Made by a program: the position numbers and the translations under genes | The notes under the pieces: generated by a model | The model's database searches: none | Told to the model about the DNA's origin: nothing | What the model saw: only the letters and a program-made list of their open reading frames with translations | Source of the DNA: Sphingomonadaceae bacterium | GTDB taxonomy: Bacteria > Pseudomonadota > Alphaproteobacteria > Sphingomonadales > Sphingomonadaceae | Reading direction: 5' to 3' | Assembly: GCA_027533105.1 (NCBI GenBank) | Contig: JAPZTW010000002.1 | Span: forward strand, 310,001-374,000 | DNA: 64,000 nucleotides | Shown: positions 1 to 8,975 of the stretch, in pieces | Numbering within the stretch: the first letter of the stretch is position 1 | Layout of the letters: each line of letters starts with the position of its first letter

Positions 1-1510
1 CCAGCGGATCGGTCGCGCCATTGTTCAGCGTGCCGCGATAATAGAAGCCGGTGCCCAGCACCGACGAGCTTTCGCTGCGCGCGATCGAGCCACCGACGCG
101 ATAGTCCCACCCTTCCATCGGCAGCGGGCCATCGATGCCCAGCGCGATGCGGAAGGTCTCGGTATCCGTCTCGTACTCGCGCGGGCCGCAGGCCACACAG
201 CGCCACCGGCCCGAGATCGGCCGGCCATAACGGGCATCGAGCGCTGCCGCATTGGCCGGGAAGGCCGCGCGGATCGCGTTGAAGATCTGGTTGTAGGTCG
301 TCTGGGTCAGGCTGTTGAGCGGATAGGCCCAGGGCAGGTTGGTGGTATTGGCCGAGAGCTGCGCGTTGGAGAAGCTCTTGGCCGACTTTGCGTCCGAACC
401 GGTCACTTCGGCATAGATCTCGCTCGCCCCGACCTTCACGGTGGCGCGACCATAATAGGTCAACGTATCAATCGGCTGCTGGATAACCGCCGCACGGCCC
501 GTGTCCCAGGCGCAGGCGAAGACCGCGCTGGGGTTGTTCCACAGCACTTCGTCGTAAGCCATGCCGCCGTCGAACGAGCCGCAACCCGCGCCGCCCGGCA
601 GGTCGAGCACGTTGATCCCGCCCGAAGCGGCATTGGCCCCGTTGGGCGCGGTCAGCGTCAGACCGGTCAGCAGGGTGCCGAGCGGGGTCTGGAAGCTGTT
701 GGCACCAATGTTGAACACGGTGGCAATCGGGGTGCCGCGCGTATCGATCGAAAGGCCGCGATTGGGCTGGTTGCCGTTGACGAAATCGCGCTGTTCGCCG
801 CGCAGGATCTTGGCCCAGCGGTAAGAAACCGCGCCCATGATGTTGAAGCCCTGATCGTCAAGATCGCCATAGCCGACGATGCCCGACAGGCGATAGATGT
901 TGCCGCCGCCCGCTTCGGTCGCATCGACGAAGCCCTGCGCGCCGATCCCGGTGTAGTTCTTCTTGGTGATGTAGTTGATCACCCCGCCCACGGCATCGGT
1001 GCCATAGATCGCCGAGGCCCCGTCCTTGAGGATTTCGACCCGCTCGATCGCCGCGAAGGGGATCTGGTTCACGTCGACCGCCGAACCGGACAGACCGTGC
1101 GCGGCCACGCGGCGTCCGTTCAGGAGCACCAGGGTGGAGGCGCTGCCCTGCCCGCGCAGGTTGGCTGCCGAAAGGCCGTTGGTCCCGCGCTGCGCGCCGG
1201 TCGTCACGTCGGCGTTGGAGGCAAGGTTATCCGCCCCCGAACCGTTCGAGGTCAGGAACATCGTCAGCTGTTCGGGGCTCGACAGGCCGTTCCGCTCGAT
1301 ATCGGCGTTAGTGATGATTTCCAGCGGCAGCGCGCTCTTGGCCGGATCCTGCTTGATCCGCGAACCGGTGACGATGATCGCCTTGTCCGCTTCCGAAGCG
1401 CTGTTGGGGCTGGTGATGTCAGGCGTCTGCTGGGCCAGGGCCGGCGCGGCCAGGGCGACTATGGCGACGGAGCTGGACAGGACAAGACGGGAAACGGAAC
1501 GAGCAATCAT
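1..1510 (-). CDS. TonB-dependent receptor, N-terminal part (runs off the window)
   Basis: An open frame enters from position 1 and is read on the minus strand from the ATG at 1510, preceded by AGGGGG about 9 nt away. The N-terminus is a signal peptide (MIARSVSRLVLSSSVAIVALA...ALAQ) followed by a TonB-box-like segment (AIIVTGSRI) and a plug domain with the typical LRGQG, LVLLNGRR, IERVEILKDGASAIYG and VGGVINYITKK motifs. The remaining visible part is outer-membrane beta-barrel strands. The C-terminus is outside the window, so length and ligand are unknown. Receptors of this type import siderophores, vitamin B12, glycans or other large ligands across the outer membrane using TonB/ExbBD energy. 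The plug motifs are clear; the substrate is not inferable. Confidence 0.93.
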   Translation of the reverse strand, partial: MIARSVSRLVLSSSVAIVALAAPALAQQTPDITSPNSASEADKAIIVTGSRIKQDPAKSALPLEIITNADIERNGLSSPEQLTMFLTSNGSGADNLASNADVTTGAQRGTNGLSAANLRGQGSASTLVLLNGRRVAAHGLSGSAVDVNQIPFAAIERVEILKDGASAIYGTDAVGGVINYITKKNYTGIGAQGFVDATEAGGGNIYRLSGIVGYGDLDDQGFNIMGAVSYRWAKILRGEQRDFVNGNQPNRGLSIDTRGTPIATVFNIGANSFQTPLGTLLTGLTLTAPNGANAASGGINVLDLPGGAGCGSFDGGMAYDEVLWNNPSAVFACAWDTGRAAVIQQPIDTLTYYGRATVKVGASEIYAEVTGSDAKSAKSFSNAQLSANTTNLPWAYPLNSLTQTTYNQIFNAIRAAFPANAAALDARYGRPISGRWRCVACGPREYETDTETFRIALGIDGPLPMEGWDYRVGGSIARSESSSVLGTGFYYRGTLNNGATDPL

Positions 1511-1639
1511 CGGTAGAACCCCCTGAAAGCCACAACAATCGTGCGGATCGTCGCAGACTAACGAAATCATCGCATTGCGAAAGGGGCTGAATTGATACAG
1601 GTGCCACAGGCGCCCAAGATTTGTCCGAACCGCCAGTTC

Positions 1640-1659
1640 TTGTTGCAGCCATGCAACAA
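1640..1659. promoter_or_regulatory. Perfect 8-bp inverted repeat TTGTTGCA-GCCA-TGCAACAA
   Basis: The two arms at 1640-1647 and 1652-1659 are exact reverse complements with a 4-nt spacer. The site lies between the dacB-type stop (1677) and the TonB receptor start (1510), both read on the minus strand. It can be a hairpin ending the upstream transcript or an operator for the receptor. No T-run follows on the minus strand, which weakens the terminator reading. Confidence 0.4.
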
Positions 1660-1676
1660 TCATGCGCGGCAAAGGC

Positions 1677-3146
1677 TCAATTCGCAGCGGCGATCGCCTG
1701 CAAGGCTGCGTCCACCACCGGCACCACGCGCGCACCGTCCGGCACATCGTTGGCGATGATCGAAAAGGTCAGCTCGCGCCCGCTGGCCGCTTTCAGCCAG
1801 CCGGACAACGCATGGGTGGCGTTGAGCGTGCCCGTCTTGGCCCAGACTTTCCCTTCCAGCGGGGTTCCCGCGAAACGGCGGCGCAGGGTGCCATCGACCC
1901 CGCCGACCGGCATCGAGGCGCGGTACTCCCGGCCCCACGGTTGGCTGGCAGACCAGCGGAGCAGCGCGACCGCCGCACGCGGAGAAATCCGGTTGTAGGT
2001 CGACATGCCCGAGCCATCGGAGAAATCCCAACCGGCGCGCGGCAGGCCAGCGGCGGTGAACACCTGCTCCATCGCCGCCACCCCATCGGCCAGCGATCCG
2101 GTGCCGGAAATTCGCCCGATCCGGCGCAGCAGCAGGTCGGCATAGAGGTTCTGGCTGACCTTGTTGACGATCCGCACCGTCTCGGTCAGCGGCGGCGCGG
2201 CACGCCCGCCCGTGAAGGCGGCAGATGGCGTGCCGAGCCGCAGCTCGCGCCCTTCGCGCTGTTTCGGGTCGTCAATCAGGGTGACCGGACGGTAAGTCGA
2301 GCGGACCGAACCCTGCACGGTTACCCCGAGCCCCTCCAGCTGGCGACGCAGCGCCCAGGCCGCGTAATGCGCCGGGTCGTCGACCCCCAGCCGGTCGGTG
2401 AAGGGCGCGGCATCGGCGGCAATCTCGCCATAAAGGCGCAGTTCCATGCTGCCGGGCGCCCGCTCGAACGCCAGGCTGGTCTTGCCCCCGGCGGCAATCG
2501 TCACCGCCTCGTTTCGCAGGGTGAAATAGTCGTTGCTGGTGACCAGCGGCGGCTGGCCGGCGGTGCCCGGGCGCACCTCGACCCGTACTTCGTTGTCATC
2601 GATACTCAGCGCGGCAATGGCCGTTCCGCTGTCGGTGCCGATGTTGTTCCAGCTCATCCCCGGGCTCCACCGCTGGTCGGGAAACCAGCTGGCATCGCCC
2701 ACCACATCGCCCACGACCTTCGCCTTCTTTGCCACCAGGGCCGCCAGTTCGCTCAGGCAATCGACCTTGCAGTCTGGCGCGGAAAACAGGTGCGCATCGC
2801 CGCGGCCATAAAGGATCACTGCCGGGGGGCCACCGTCGCGCTCGGCCAATCCGATCAGGGCACCGGCGCCGGATTGCGTTTGCGCGGCCTTGTCGCCCAG
2901 CAGGGCATAGGCGGCGGCTGTGGTGAACAGCTTGGTATTGCTGGCCGGGATGAACCGGTCATCCGGCCGGATCGCGATCACCTCGCGCCCCTGTTCGTCC
3001 ACCACCAGCAGGCCGATGCGGGTGCCCGCCGGAACTGTGGCGAGGATCGCTTCGGCGCTCGGCGGCGCGGCGGGCGGGACCGGCTGGGTCTGGGCAATGG
3101 CTGGCGCGCAAAGCGTCAGCGCGGTGGCAAGGATCAACGAACGCAT
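1677..3146 (-). CDS. dacB: D-alanyl-D-alanine carboxypeptidase/endopeptidase, PBP4 (DacB) type, family S13
   Basis: The 489-residue protein starts with a signal peptide (cleavage after about APAIAQ). The three penicillin-binding active-site motifs are present in the right order: SNTK at residues 69-72, SQN in KVSQNLYAD around residue 330, and KTG in VWAKTGTLNATH in the C-terminal third. The DGSGMSTYN segment and the large insert between motifs 1 and 2 are typical of the class C low-molecular-weight enzymes. These periplasmic enzymes trim or cleave peptide cross-links in peptidoglycan during growth and recycling. It is read toward the TonB receptor gene, and the nitrilase-like gene upstream is on the same strand only 26 nt away. 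Length agrees with the family. Confidence 0.93.
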   Translation of the reverse strand: MRSLILATALTLCAPAIAQTQPVPPAAPPSAEAILATVPAGTRIGLLVVDEQGREVIAIRPDDRFIPASNTKLFTTAAAYALLGDKAAQTQSGAGALIGLAERDGGPPAVILYGRGDAHLFSAPDCKVDCLSELAALVAKKAKVVGDVVGDASWFPDQRWSPGMSWNNIGTDSGTAIAALSIDDNEVRVEVRPGTAGQPPLVTSNDYFTLRNEAVTIAAGGKTSLAFERAPGSMELRLYGEIAADAAPFTDRLGVDDPAHYAAWALRRQLEGLGVTVQGSVRSTYRPVTLIDDPKQREGRELRLGTPSAAFTGGRAAPPLTETVRIVNKVSQNLYADLLLRRIGRISGTGSLADGVAAMEQVFTAAGLPRAGWDFSDGSGMSTYNRISPRAAVALLRWSASQPWGREYRASMPVGGVDGTLRRRFAGTPLEGKVWAKTGTLNATHALSGWLKAASGRELTFSIIANDVPDGARVVPVVDAALQAIAAAN

Positions 3147-3172
3147 TACCGCAAGGTGCCGCCCGGACCGGC

Positions 3173-4072
3173 TCAGCGCAAGTCTACCAGTTCGACCGGG
3201 GGGAGCGGCGCGCTACCGCCCGGCTGCTCGGCCCAGTGCCGGCTGTTGAGCACCCCGCCATCGGCGCGGAGATTCGCCACTCGGGCGAGGTCCACTTCGG
3301 CGAAGAGCCATTGCGCCGCGTCTAGTTCACCGACCGCCACCACCCCGTCGGCAGGAAAGCCTCGGTCGGGCGGGCCATAGACGGCGGCGGCGCCGCGGTT
3401 GCTGTCGACCGCCGGAGACCATTCGGCCATGCCCACAGTGGGGCTATGAATGGCACACAACTGTCCCTCAAGCGCCCGGGCAGATGCACCAAGGCGTACC
3501 CGCCAGTACCCATGGAGGGCCTCGGTGCAGCTGGGCACCAGCAGCAGCCCCATCCCGGCCTCCACCTGAGCGCGGGCCAGCAGGGGAAACTCGCTGTCAT
3601 AGCAGATGTTGATCCCGATCCGCCCGAGCGCGGTGTCGAACAGCCGCAACGGACCGCCGCCGCTCACCCCCCACTCCTCGCGCTCGAACCGGGTCATGAT
3701 CAGCTTGTCCTGCAACCCGACCTTGCCGTTGGGCGCGAACAGCCGGGCGCGGTTGACATAGCGCCCCTCCGGCAAGGCGCAGGGCGCGCTGGCCGCTAGG
3801 ATATGCAGGCCATGCCGCGCGGCGAGGTCAGCGTGCAGCGCATCGACCCGCGGCAGGAGCGCACTGACCGAGGCCAGCGATCCGGCCAGATCGCCCATTG
3901 TGGCGGCATCGAGACTGGCCAGCTCCATCGCGCCATACTCGGGAAACACAGCCAGCGCCGCCCCGCCCTCGGCCGCCTGCTCCACCCAGCGGGTCAGCTT
4001 GGCTTCATAGGCAGCCCAATCGGCAAGAGCCTCGATCGGATACTGCGCGGCGGCGACGGTAAAGCGGGTCAT
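3173..4072 (-). CDS. Carbon-nitrogen hydrolase (nitrilase superfamily)
   Basis: The 299-residue protein carries the Glu-Lys-Cys triad of the nitrilase/amidase superfamily: Glu in FPEYGAMELA, Lys in LQDKLIMTRFE and Cys in NICYDSEFP. It has no signal peptide, so it should act in the cytoplasm, hydrolysing an amide or nitrile. The exact substrate cannot be read from the sequence. Its ATG at 4072 overlaps the stop of the upstream GNAT gene (ATGA at 4069-4072), so it is the last gene of a three-gene coupled cassette (SnoaL-like, GNAT, nitrilase-like). The pairing of an acyltransferase with an amidase suggests modification and removal of an acyl-amine, which is inference. Confidence 0.88.
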   Translation of the reverse strand: MTRFTVAAAQYPIEALADWAAYEAKLTRWVEQAAEGGAALAVFPEYGAMELASLDAATMGDLAGSLASVSALLPRVDALHADLAARHGLHILAASAPCALPEGRYVNRARLFAPNGKVGLQDKLIMTRFEREEWGVSGGGPLRLFDTALGRIGINICYDSEFPLLARAQVEAGMGLLLVPSCTEALHGYWRVRLGASARALEGQLCAIHSPTVGMAEWSPAVDSNRGAAAVYGPPDRGFPADGVVAVGELDAAQWLFAEVDLARVANLRADGGVLNSRHWAEQPGGSAPLPPVELVDLR

Positions 4073-4656
4073 AGCTGGCGCATCCAGTATTGCATCGGCT
4101 TGGCGCTGTCCTCCGTCTCGCCATGATCGGCCCAGGCAAAGCTGCCGACCAGGCCCGGCACCGGAGCATAGCCGCGCTTGCCCCAGAAGGCATCGAGCGG
4201 CACATAGTCGGCCGGGCGGGCGGGATGGTCGGCCGGGCGCACCACGGCGCAGAAACTGGCCTGACGCGCACCCCAGGCCCGCGCCGCCGCCTCGCGGTGA
4301 TCGAAGAAGGCATGGCCGATGCCCTGACCGCGATACTCGGGCAGCAGCACGCTCTCCCCGAAGTAAAACACCCCCGCCGGGTCGATCCCGGCCGCCACGA
4401 AGGGCGCGCTAATGTAGTCCTCCTGCGCGATCAACGGCGAGGCTGTGGCCGCCCCGACGATTCGCTCCCCGTCAAACGCCGCCACCAGCACTGCATCGGG
4501 ACAGGCGGTGAATTCGGCCAGATAGTCCTTCTCGTATTCCTCGCTCCCGGCATAGAGATAGGGCCAGGCCGCGAAGACCGCGATCCGCAGCCGCGCCAGG
4601 TCCGGCAGGGCGGCCTGCAGCGCCGCCCCGGTCAGCGGGCGGACGGCAATGCTCAC
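4069..4656 (-). CDS. GNAT family N-acetyltransferase
   Basis: The 195-residue protein has the acetyl-CoA binding motif A pattern in its centre (ESVLLPEYRGQGIGHAFFDH, Q/R-x-x-G-x-G/A type), so it should transfer an acyl group from acyl-CoA to an amine. It overlaps both neighbours: its start shares ATGA with the stop of the SnoaL-like gene (4653-4656) and its stop shares ATGA with the nitrilase-like start. The tight coupling implies a common function. The substrate is unknown. Confidence 0.87.
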   Translation of the reverse strand: MSIAVRPLTGAALQAALPDLARLRIAVFAAWPYLYAGSEEYEKDYLAEFTACPDAVLVAAFDGERIVGAATASPLIAQEDYISAPFVAAGIDPAGVFYFGESVLLPEYRGQGIGHAFFDHREAAARAWGARQASFCAVVRPADHPARPADYVPLDAFWGKRGYAPVPGLVGSFAWADHGETEDSAKPMQYWMRQL

Positions 4657-5063
4657 CCGATCACCTGCGCTTCCCAGTCGGCCAGGTTGTAATAGACCGT
4701 GACGCGGGCAATCAGCCCGTTTTCGATCGCGAAGAAGGCCCCGGCCGGCAGGACATAGCGTTGCCCCGTTGCCTCGGGCAGGCCAGCGTCGGTGTTGAGG
4801 TATTGCCCATGCACCACGAATTCCGCCGAGGCGCGGGTGCCATCGGCGCTGGCCATCAGCACGAGGTCGTGAAGCTGTTCGGCATAACAGCGCTCCATAT
4901 GGGCCAGGAAGCTGCGGAACGCGTCCTTCCCAACCTGCCGCGCGCCCTGGTTGATATCGTGGGCCACGTCGTCGCTGAGGCAGGCCAGCATCCCTTCCCA
5001 GTCGCCCGCGTTGAAGGCAGTGTAATAGCGGTCCAGCAGGGCAAGCGCGGCAGTCTGGCTCAT
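4653..5063 (-). CDS. SnoaL/NTF2-like protein, ketosteroid isomerase-related
   Basis: A 136-residue alpha+beta cone protein of the NTF2/SnoaL fold. The N-terminal helix (LLDRYYTAFNAGDWEGMLACLSDDVAHDINQG) and the strand with VYYNLADW near the C-terminus match ketosteroid isomerase-related proteins. The ATG at 5063 is preferred over a TTG three codons upstream because AGGAG lies 10 nt before the ATG. It is the first gene of a cassette with a GNAT and a nitrilase-like gene, all joined by 4-nt overlaps, and is divergent from the S9 peptidase. A binding or isomerase role is possible; no substrate can be assigned. Confidence 0.85.
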   Translation of the reverse strand: MSQTAALALLDRYYTAFNAGDWEGMLACLSDDVAHDINQGARQVGKDAFRSFLAHMERCYAEQLHDLVLMASADGTRASAEFVVHGQYLNTDAGLPEATGQRYVLPAGAFFAIENGLIARVTVYYNLADWEAQVIG

Positions 5064-5198
5064 CGGTGGCAATCTCCTTTGGCTGCGCGCCTAACCGATC
5101 GCGGGGCGCTTGTCAGCGCTTCGTCGAATTGGCGGTTGAATGGAGCCGCACGGCGCGGCAACCTGTGCCGCAGAACCCACTCCAAGGATGCCCTCCCC

Positions 5199-7127
5199 AT
5201 GCGCAAGACCCTGCTCGGCCTTACGGCCCTAACCCTGCCCTTTGCCCCGGCCCTGGCCCAGCAAGCCGCGCCCGTTGTGCCCAAGCCAGCGGCAATCGTC
5301 GCCGATGGCGTGCCGCCAGTGCCGATGCAGCTGGTCGAGGCGAGCCGTCCCTACATGGAATTCCGCACCGCCAGCTTCGTGGACTGGGATCCGGTATCGA
5401 AGTCCATGCTGATTTCCACCCGCTTCGGCAACGTGGCCCAGCTGCACACCGTGGCCGGCCCCGGCATGGCCCGCCGCCAGATCAGCTTCGAGGCCGAGCC
5501 GCTGGGCGGCGGCTACATGCCCAATGACGGCACGCTGGTGGTGCGCAAGGATACCGGCGGCAGCGAGTTCTGGCAGCTCTATACGCTGAAGGATGGCCGC
5601 CTGACCCTGCTGACCGATGGCAAGAGCCGCAATTCGATCAACGCGATCAGCGCCGATGGCAAGTGGCTGGCCTATAGCTCGACCCGCCGCAATGGGACGG
5701 ACAGCGATCTTTACGTGGTCGATCCGCGCGATCCATCCACCACGAAGATGGTGCTGCAGGTCAGCGGCGGCGGCTGGGCGCTGGCCGATTTCGCCCCCGG
5801 CAACAAGGCCGCCGTGGTGGGCAATTATGTCTCGGTCCAGAAGAGCGACCTGCACTGGCTCGACCTTGCAACCGGCAAGCTGACCCCGATCGGCGATCAC
5901 AAGAAGGCGATTGCCCACGGCGGGGCAAAGTTCGCCCCGGATGGCACGCTGTGGGTCACCAGCGACGAAGGTTCCGACTTCCAGCGGCTCGGCACGCTCG
6001 ATCCGAAGACCGGCAAGTTCACCCCGCGCGGGCCGGAAACGAAGTGGGATGTCGAAGGCTTCGACATTGCCCCCGATGGCAGCTTCATCGCCTATGTGAT
6101 CAACGAGGCCGGCATTTCCAAGCTGCGCCTGCTCGATCCGAAGACCGGCCAGATGCGCGAAGTGACCGGCCTGCCGCGCGGCGTGCTGGGATCGCTGCGG
6201 ATCGCACCCTGGGGCGAAATCGGGATCACCGTTTCCTCGGCCCGCGTGCCGACCGATGCCTTCTCGGTCGATCCCAAGACCCTGGCGGTCAAGCGCTGGA
6301 CCGAAAGCGAAACCGGCGGGCTTGATCCGGCACGCAATGTCGAACCCGAACTGATCGAAGTGAAGAGCTTCGATGGCGAGCCGGTCTCGGGCTTCCTCTA
6401 TCGCCCCGATCCGGCGAAGTTCCCCGGCAAGCGCCCGCTGATCGTCGACATCCACGGCGGGCCGGAAGGGCAGACCACGCCGTCATTCCGCGGCCGCACC
6501 AATTACCTGCTCAACGAACAGGGCATTGCCGTGTTCTATCCCAATGTCCGCGGCTCGACCGGCTATGGCAAGCGCTTCGTCAGCCTCGATAACGGGCCGT
6601 TCCTGCGCGAGAATTCGGTCAAGGACATCGGTGCCTTCCTTGACCGGCTGCAGGGCGATGCCGGGATTGACAGTGCCCGCATGGCCGTACGTGGCGGCTC
6701 CTATGGCGGCTATATGTGCTATGCCAGCGCCATCCGCTATGGTGACCGGTTCAAGGCCGGGAACTGCATCGTCGCGATCAGCAATTTCGTGACCTTCCTG
6801 GAAAACACCCAGTCCTATCGCCGCGACCTGCGCCGGGTGGAATATGGCGACGAGCGCGATCCCAAGCAGCGCGCCAAGCTGACGGAGATCTCGCCGCTGA
6901 CCAGCGTCGACAAGCTGGCGATCCCGCTGCTGGTGGTGACCGGCGGCAACGACCCGCGCGTGCCGCAGAGCGAGGCTGACCAGATGGTCGCCGCCGTCCG
7001 GGCCAAGGGCCGCACCGCCTGGCACCTGGTGGGCACCAACGAGGGCCACGGCTTCGCCAAGAAGGAAAACGCCGATTACCAGTTCTGGAGCGAACTGCAG
7101 TTCTGGAAGGAACACCTGCTGAAGTAG
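5199..7127 (+). CDS. S9 family (prolyl oligopeptidase type) exported peptidase
   Basis: The 642-residue protein begins with a signal peptide (MRKTLLGLTALTLPFAPALAQ). Residues about 60-370 form beta-propeller repeats (many D/G-x-x-W/L-x-Y-S-S blades) and the C-terminal part is an alpha/beta hydrolase. The catalytic triad is visible as Ser501 in GGSYGGYM, Asp585 in GGNDPRVPQ and His617 in EGHGFAKK. The family cleaves short peptides, often after proline or from the N-terminus. The start at 5199 is chosen because the signal peptide begins there and AAGGA lies 10 nt upstream; the frame stays open further upstream but over the divergent gene. A REP-like element and a terminator follow. Confidence 0.93.
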   Translation: MRKTLLGLTALTLPFAPALAQQAAPVVPKPAAIVADGVPPVPMQLVEASRPYMEFRTASFVDWDPVSKSMLISTRFGNVAQLHTVAGPGMARRQISFEAEPLGGGYMPNDGTLVVRKDTGGSEFWQLYTLKDGRLTLLTDGKSRNSINAISADGKWLAYSSTRRNGTDSDLYVVDPRDPSTTKMVLQVSGGGWALADFAPGNKAAVVGNYVSVQKSDLHWLDLATGKLTPIGDHKKAIAHGGAKFAPDGTLWVTSDEGSDFQRLGTLDPKTGKFTPRGPETKWDVEGFDIAPDGSFIAYVINEAGISKLRLLDPKTGQMREVTGLPRGVLGSLRIAPWGEIGITVSSARVPTDAFSVDPKTLAVKRWTESETGGLDPARNVEPELIEVKSFDGEPVSGFLYRPDPAKFPGKRPLIVDIHGGPEGQTTPSFRGRTNYLLNEQGIAVFYPNVRGSTGYGKRFVSLDNGPFLRENSVKDIGAFLDRLQGDAGIDSARMAVRGGSYGGYMCYASAIRYGDRFKAGNCIVAISNFVTFLENTQSYRRDLRRVEYGDERDPKQRAKLTEISPLTSVDKLAIPLLVVTGGNDPRVPQSEADQMVAAVRAKGRTAWHLVGTNEGHGFAKKENADYQFWSELQFWKEHLLK

Positions 7128-7140
7128 GGCGTCGTTTCGC

Positions 7141-7221
7141 CGTCACCCCGGGCTCGACCCGGGGTCCCGCTTCTTGCGATCAGGCCGAACAGCTGGACCC
7201 CGGATCAAGTCCGGGGTGACG
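7141..7221. repeat. REP-like palindromic element (two hairpins in opposite order)
   Basis: The 81-bp element starts with CGTCACCCCGG and ends with its exact reverse complement CCGGGGTGACG. Inside are two hairpins, CCCCGGG-CTCGA-CCCGGGG and ACCCCGGA-TCAAG-TCCGGGGT. It lies between two convergent genes, the usual place for REP/BIME-type elements. A related element at 63535-63612 shares the CCGGATCAAGTCCGGG core. Confidence 0.75.
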
Positions 7222-7240
7222 GGATCGAAGTCAAACAACT

Positions 7241-7276
7241 GACGGGGCGGACCACAACGATCCGCCCCGTCTTTTT
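7241..7276 (+). terminator. Rho-independent terminator between S9 peptidase and wrbA
   Basis: An 11-bp perfect stem (GACGGGGCGGA / TCCGCCCCGTC) with a 9-nt loop is followed by TTTTT on the plus strand. It ends the S9 peptidase transcript. It abuts the wrbA stop at 7278, so it can also act on the minus strand, where the following T-run is poorer. Confidence 0.85.
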
Positions 7277-7277
7277 A

Positions 7278-7877
7278 TCAAGCGATCAGCTTGGCAGCGG
7301 TTTCGGCCACGCGCCGGCCGAGGTGGCGGGCCCCTTCCAGCTCGGTTTCGCTGGGCTGGCGGCTGCCATCGCCATTGGTGATCGTGGTGGCGCCATAGGG
7401 CGCGCCGCCCACCACTTCGTCGTTCCGCATCTGCCCGGCATGACCATAGTCCAGCCCGACGATCGTCATGCCGAAGTGCAGCATGTTGGTGATGAGGTTG
7501 AACAGCGTGGTCTCCTGCCCGCCGTGCTGGGTGGCGCTGGCGGTGAAGGCTGCGCCGACCTTGCCGATCAGCGCACCGCGCGCCCACAGGCCGCCGGCCT
7601 GATCGAGGAAGGCCGCCATCTGGCTGCTGATCCGGCCGAAGCGGGTGCCGGTGCCGATGATGATGGCGTCATAGTTTTCCAGTTCCGCCACGGTGGCGAC
7701 GGGGGCGGCCTGATCGAGCTTGAAATGCGCGCCGCGCGCGATCTCTTCGGGCACCGTTTCGGGCACGCGCTTCACATCGACTTCGGCCCCGGCTGCGCGG
7801 GCGCCATCGGCAATGGCATTGGCCATGGTTTCGAGGTGGCCATAGCTGGAATAATAGAGAACGAGGACCTTGCTCAT
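7278..7877 (-). CDS. wrbA: NAD(P)H:quinone oxidoreductase, WrbA type flavodoxin-like
   Basis: The 199-residue protein matches WrbA along its length: the FMN phosphate loop [12 protein letters not shown] near the N-terminus, [13 protein letters not shown] and the [13 protein letters not shown] segment with a conserved histidine. It reduces quinones by two electrons using NAD(P)H, limiting redox cycling in the cytoplasm. The ATG at 7877 has AGGAG 7-8 nt upstream. It is divergent from a LysR-type gene with 117 bp between the starts, so that regulator is the likely controller. Confidence 0.95.
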   Translation of the reverse strand: MSKVLVLYYSSYGHLETMANAIADGARAAGAEVDVKRVPETVPEEIARGAHFKLDQAAPVATVAELENYDAIIIGTGTRFGRISSQMAAFLDQAGGLWARGALIGKVGAAFTASATQHGGQETTLFNLITNMLHFGMTIVGLDYGHAGQMRNDEVVGGAPYGATTITNGDGSRQPSETELEGARHLGRRVAETAAKLIA

Positions 7878-7948
7878 CGGGATGCTCCTGGGTGACGGTT
7901 CGATACCGCCGGGGTTTTGCTGCCACCCAGATGGCCCTTGCCAGCTAT

Positions 7949-7962
7949 TCCGAAAAGTCGGA
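7949..7962. promoter_or_regulatory. Candidate LysR operator between wrbA and lysR-type gene
   Basis: A perfect inverted repeat TCCGA-AAAG-TCGGA (T-N12-A layout) sits in the 117-bp divergent intergenic region and is followed by GATAAT, a possible -10 for the LysR-type gene. The position and symmetry fit a LysR-family site; this is inferred, not proven. Confidence 0.45.
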
Positions 7963-7994
7963 TAATATCGCACAATCTTTTCAGGTTTATCGAT

Positions 7995-8891
7995 ATGCTA
8001 CGCCCCGGTACCCCCTCGATCGAGCAGATCCGCACTGTCCTGGCCGTGGTCGAGGAAGGCAGCTTTGCCGCCGCCGGTCGCCGCCTGCGCCGCGCCACCT
8101 CGGTGATCAGCTATGCCATCGCCAATATCGAGGCCCAGCTGGGCGTGACCCTGTTCGAGCGCGAAGGCACCCGGCGGCCGCGCCTGACGCCCGAAGGGGC
8201 CGCCGTGGTGGAGGAACTGCGCCGGATCGAGACCGCGCTGGCAGGCCTTGGGGCGCGGGTCCAGGCGCTGGGTGCCGGGCTGGAACCGCGCCTCGCCGTG
8301 GTAGTGGACGTGATGTATCCTTCGGCCTGCCTCGCCGCCGCGCTGCGCGATTTCGCCGCGCAGTTCCCGGCCGTCTCGCTGACCCTGCGGATCGAGGGGC
8401 TAGGCGCGGTGGCCGATCTGGTGCTGCGCGATGAAGCCGCGCTGGGGATCGCCGGCCCGCTCGCCTCGGAACAGCCCGGCATCGAGCGCGAATGGCTGGG
8501 CGAGGTGGAGCTGATCCCGGTGGCCGCCCCCGAGCACCCGCTGGTCCGCGGCTGCGCGGTGGACGATCAGGTCCAGCTGGTGCTGACCGACCGGTCGACC
8601 ATTTCGGCGGGCCGGGAATTCTCGGTGATTTCGCCGCGCACCTGGCGGCTGGGCGACCTTGGCGCCAAGCACGAATTGCTGCGCCAAGCATTGGGCTGGG
8701 GCAATATGCCGACCTGGATGGTGGCAGAGGACCTTGCCAATGGCCGGCTGGTCCGACTCGACCTGCCGGAGCGGCCGGGCGGGCGCTATCCGCTGTTCGC
8801 GATCCGCCGGGCGGACCGGATGCCTGGCCCGGCGGCGCAATGGCTCGCCGCGCGGCTGGCCCTGGCCCGGGATCTTGCCTCGCCCGCCTGA
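7995..8891 (+). CDS. LysR family transcriptional regulator
   Basis: The 298-residue protein has the N-terminal LysR helix-turn-helix ([23 protein letters not shown] ... LGVTLFERE) and a C-terminal periplasmic-binding-like effector domain. The start at 7995 (MLRPGTPS) gives the usual N-terminus; upstream in-frame codons would reach into the divergent promoter. It faces away from wrbA, the standard arrangement for a LysR regulator and its target, so control of wrbA in response to a quinone or oxidant is the obvious guess. The effector is unknown. Confidence 0.93.
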   Translation: MLRPGTPSIEQIRTVLAVVEEGSFAAAGRRLRRATSVISYAIANIEAQLGVTLFEREGTRRPRLTPEGAAVVEELRRIETALAGLGARVQALGAGLEPRLAVVVDVMYPSACLAAALRDFAAQFPAVSLTLRIEGLGAVADLVLRDEAALGIAGPLASEQPGIEREWLGEVELIPVAAPEHPLVRGCAVDDQVQLVLTDRSTISAGREFSVISPRTWRLGDLGAKHELLRQALGWGNMPTWMVAEDLANGRLVRLDLPERPGGRYPLFAIRRADRMPGPAAQWLAARLALARDLASPA

Positions 8892-8925
8892 GCAGCCCGC
8901 CGCATCGGCAATCCCCCCAAAGCAA

Positions 8926-8951
8926 AACGCCCGGTCTTTCGACCGGGCGTT
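8926..8951 (-). terminator. Intrinsic terminator of the TonB receptor gene
   Basis: An 11-bp stem AACGCCCGGTC / GACCGGGCGTT with a TTTC loop lies 25 nt beyond the receptor stop. Read on the minus strand it is followed by a T-rich tract (TTTTGCTTTG). It also lies 35 nt beyond the convergent LysR stop and can serve both. Confidence 0.75.
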
Positions 8952-8975
8952 CGCTTGGTTTGCCAATGGCAGGTC

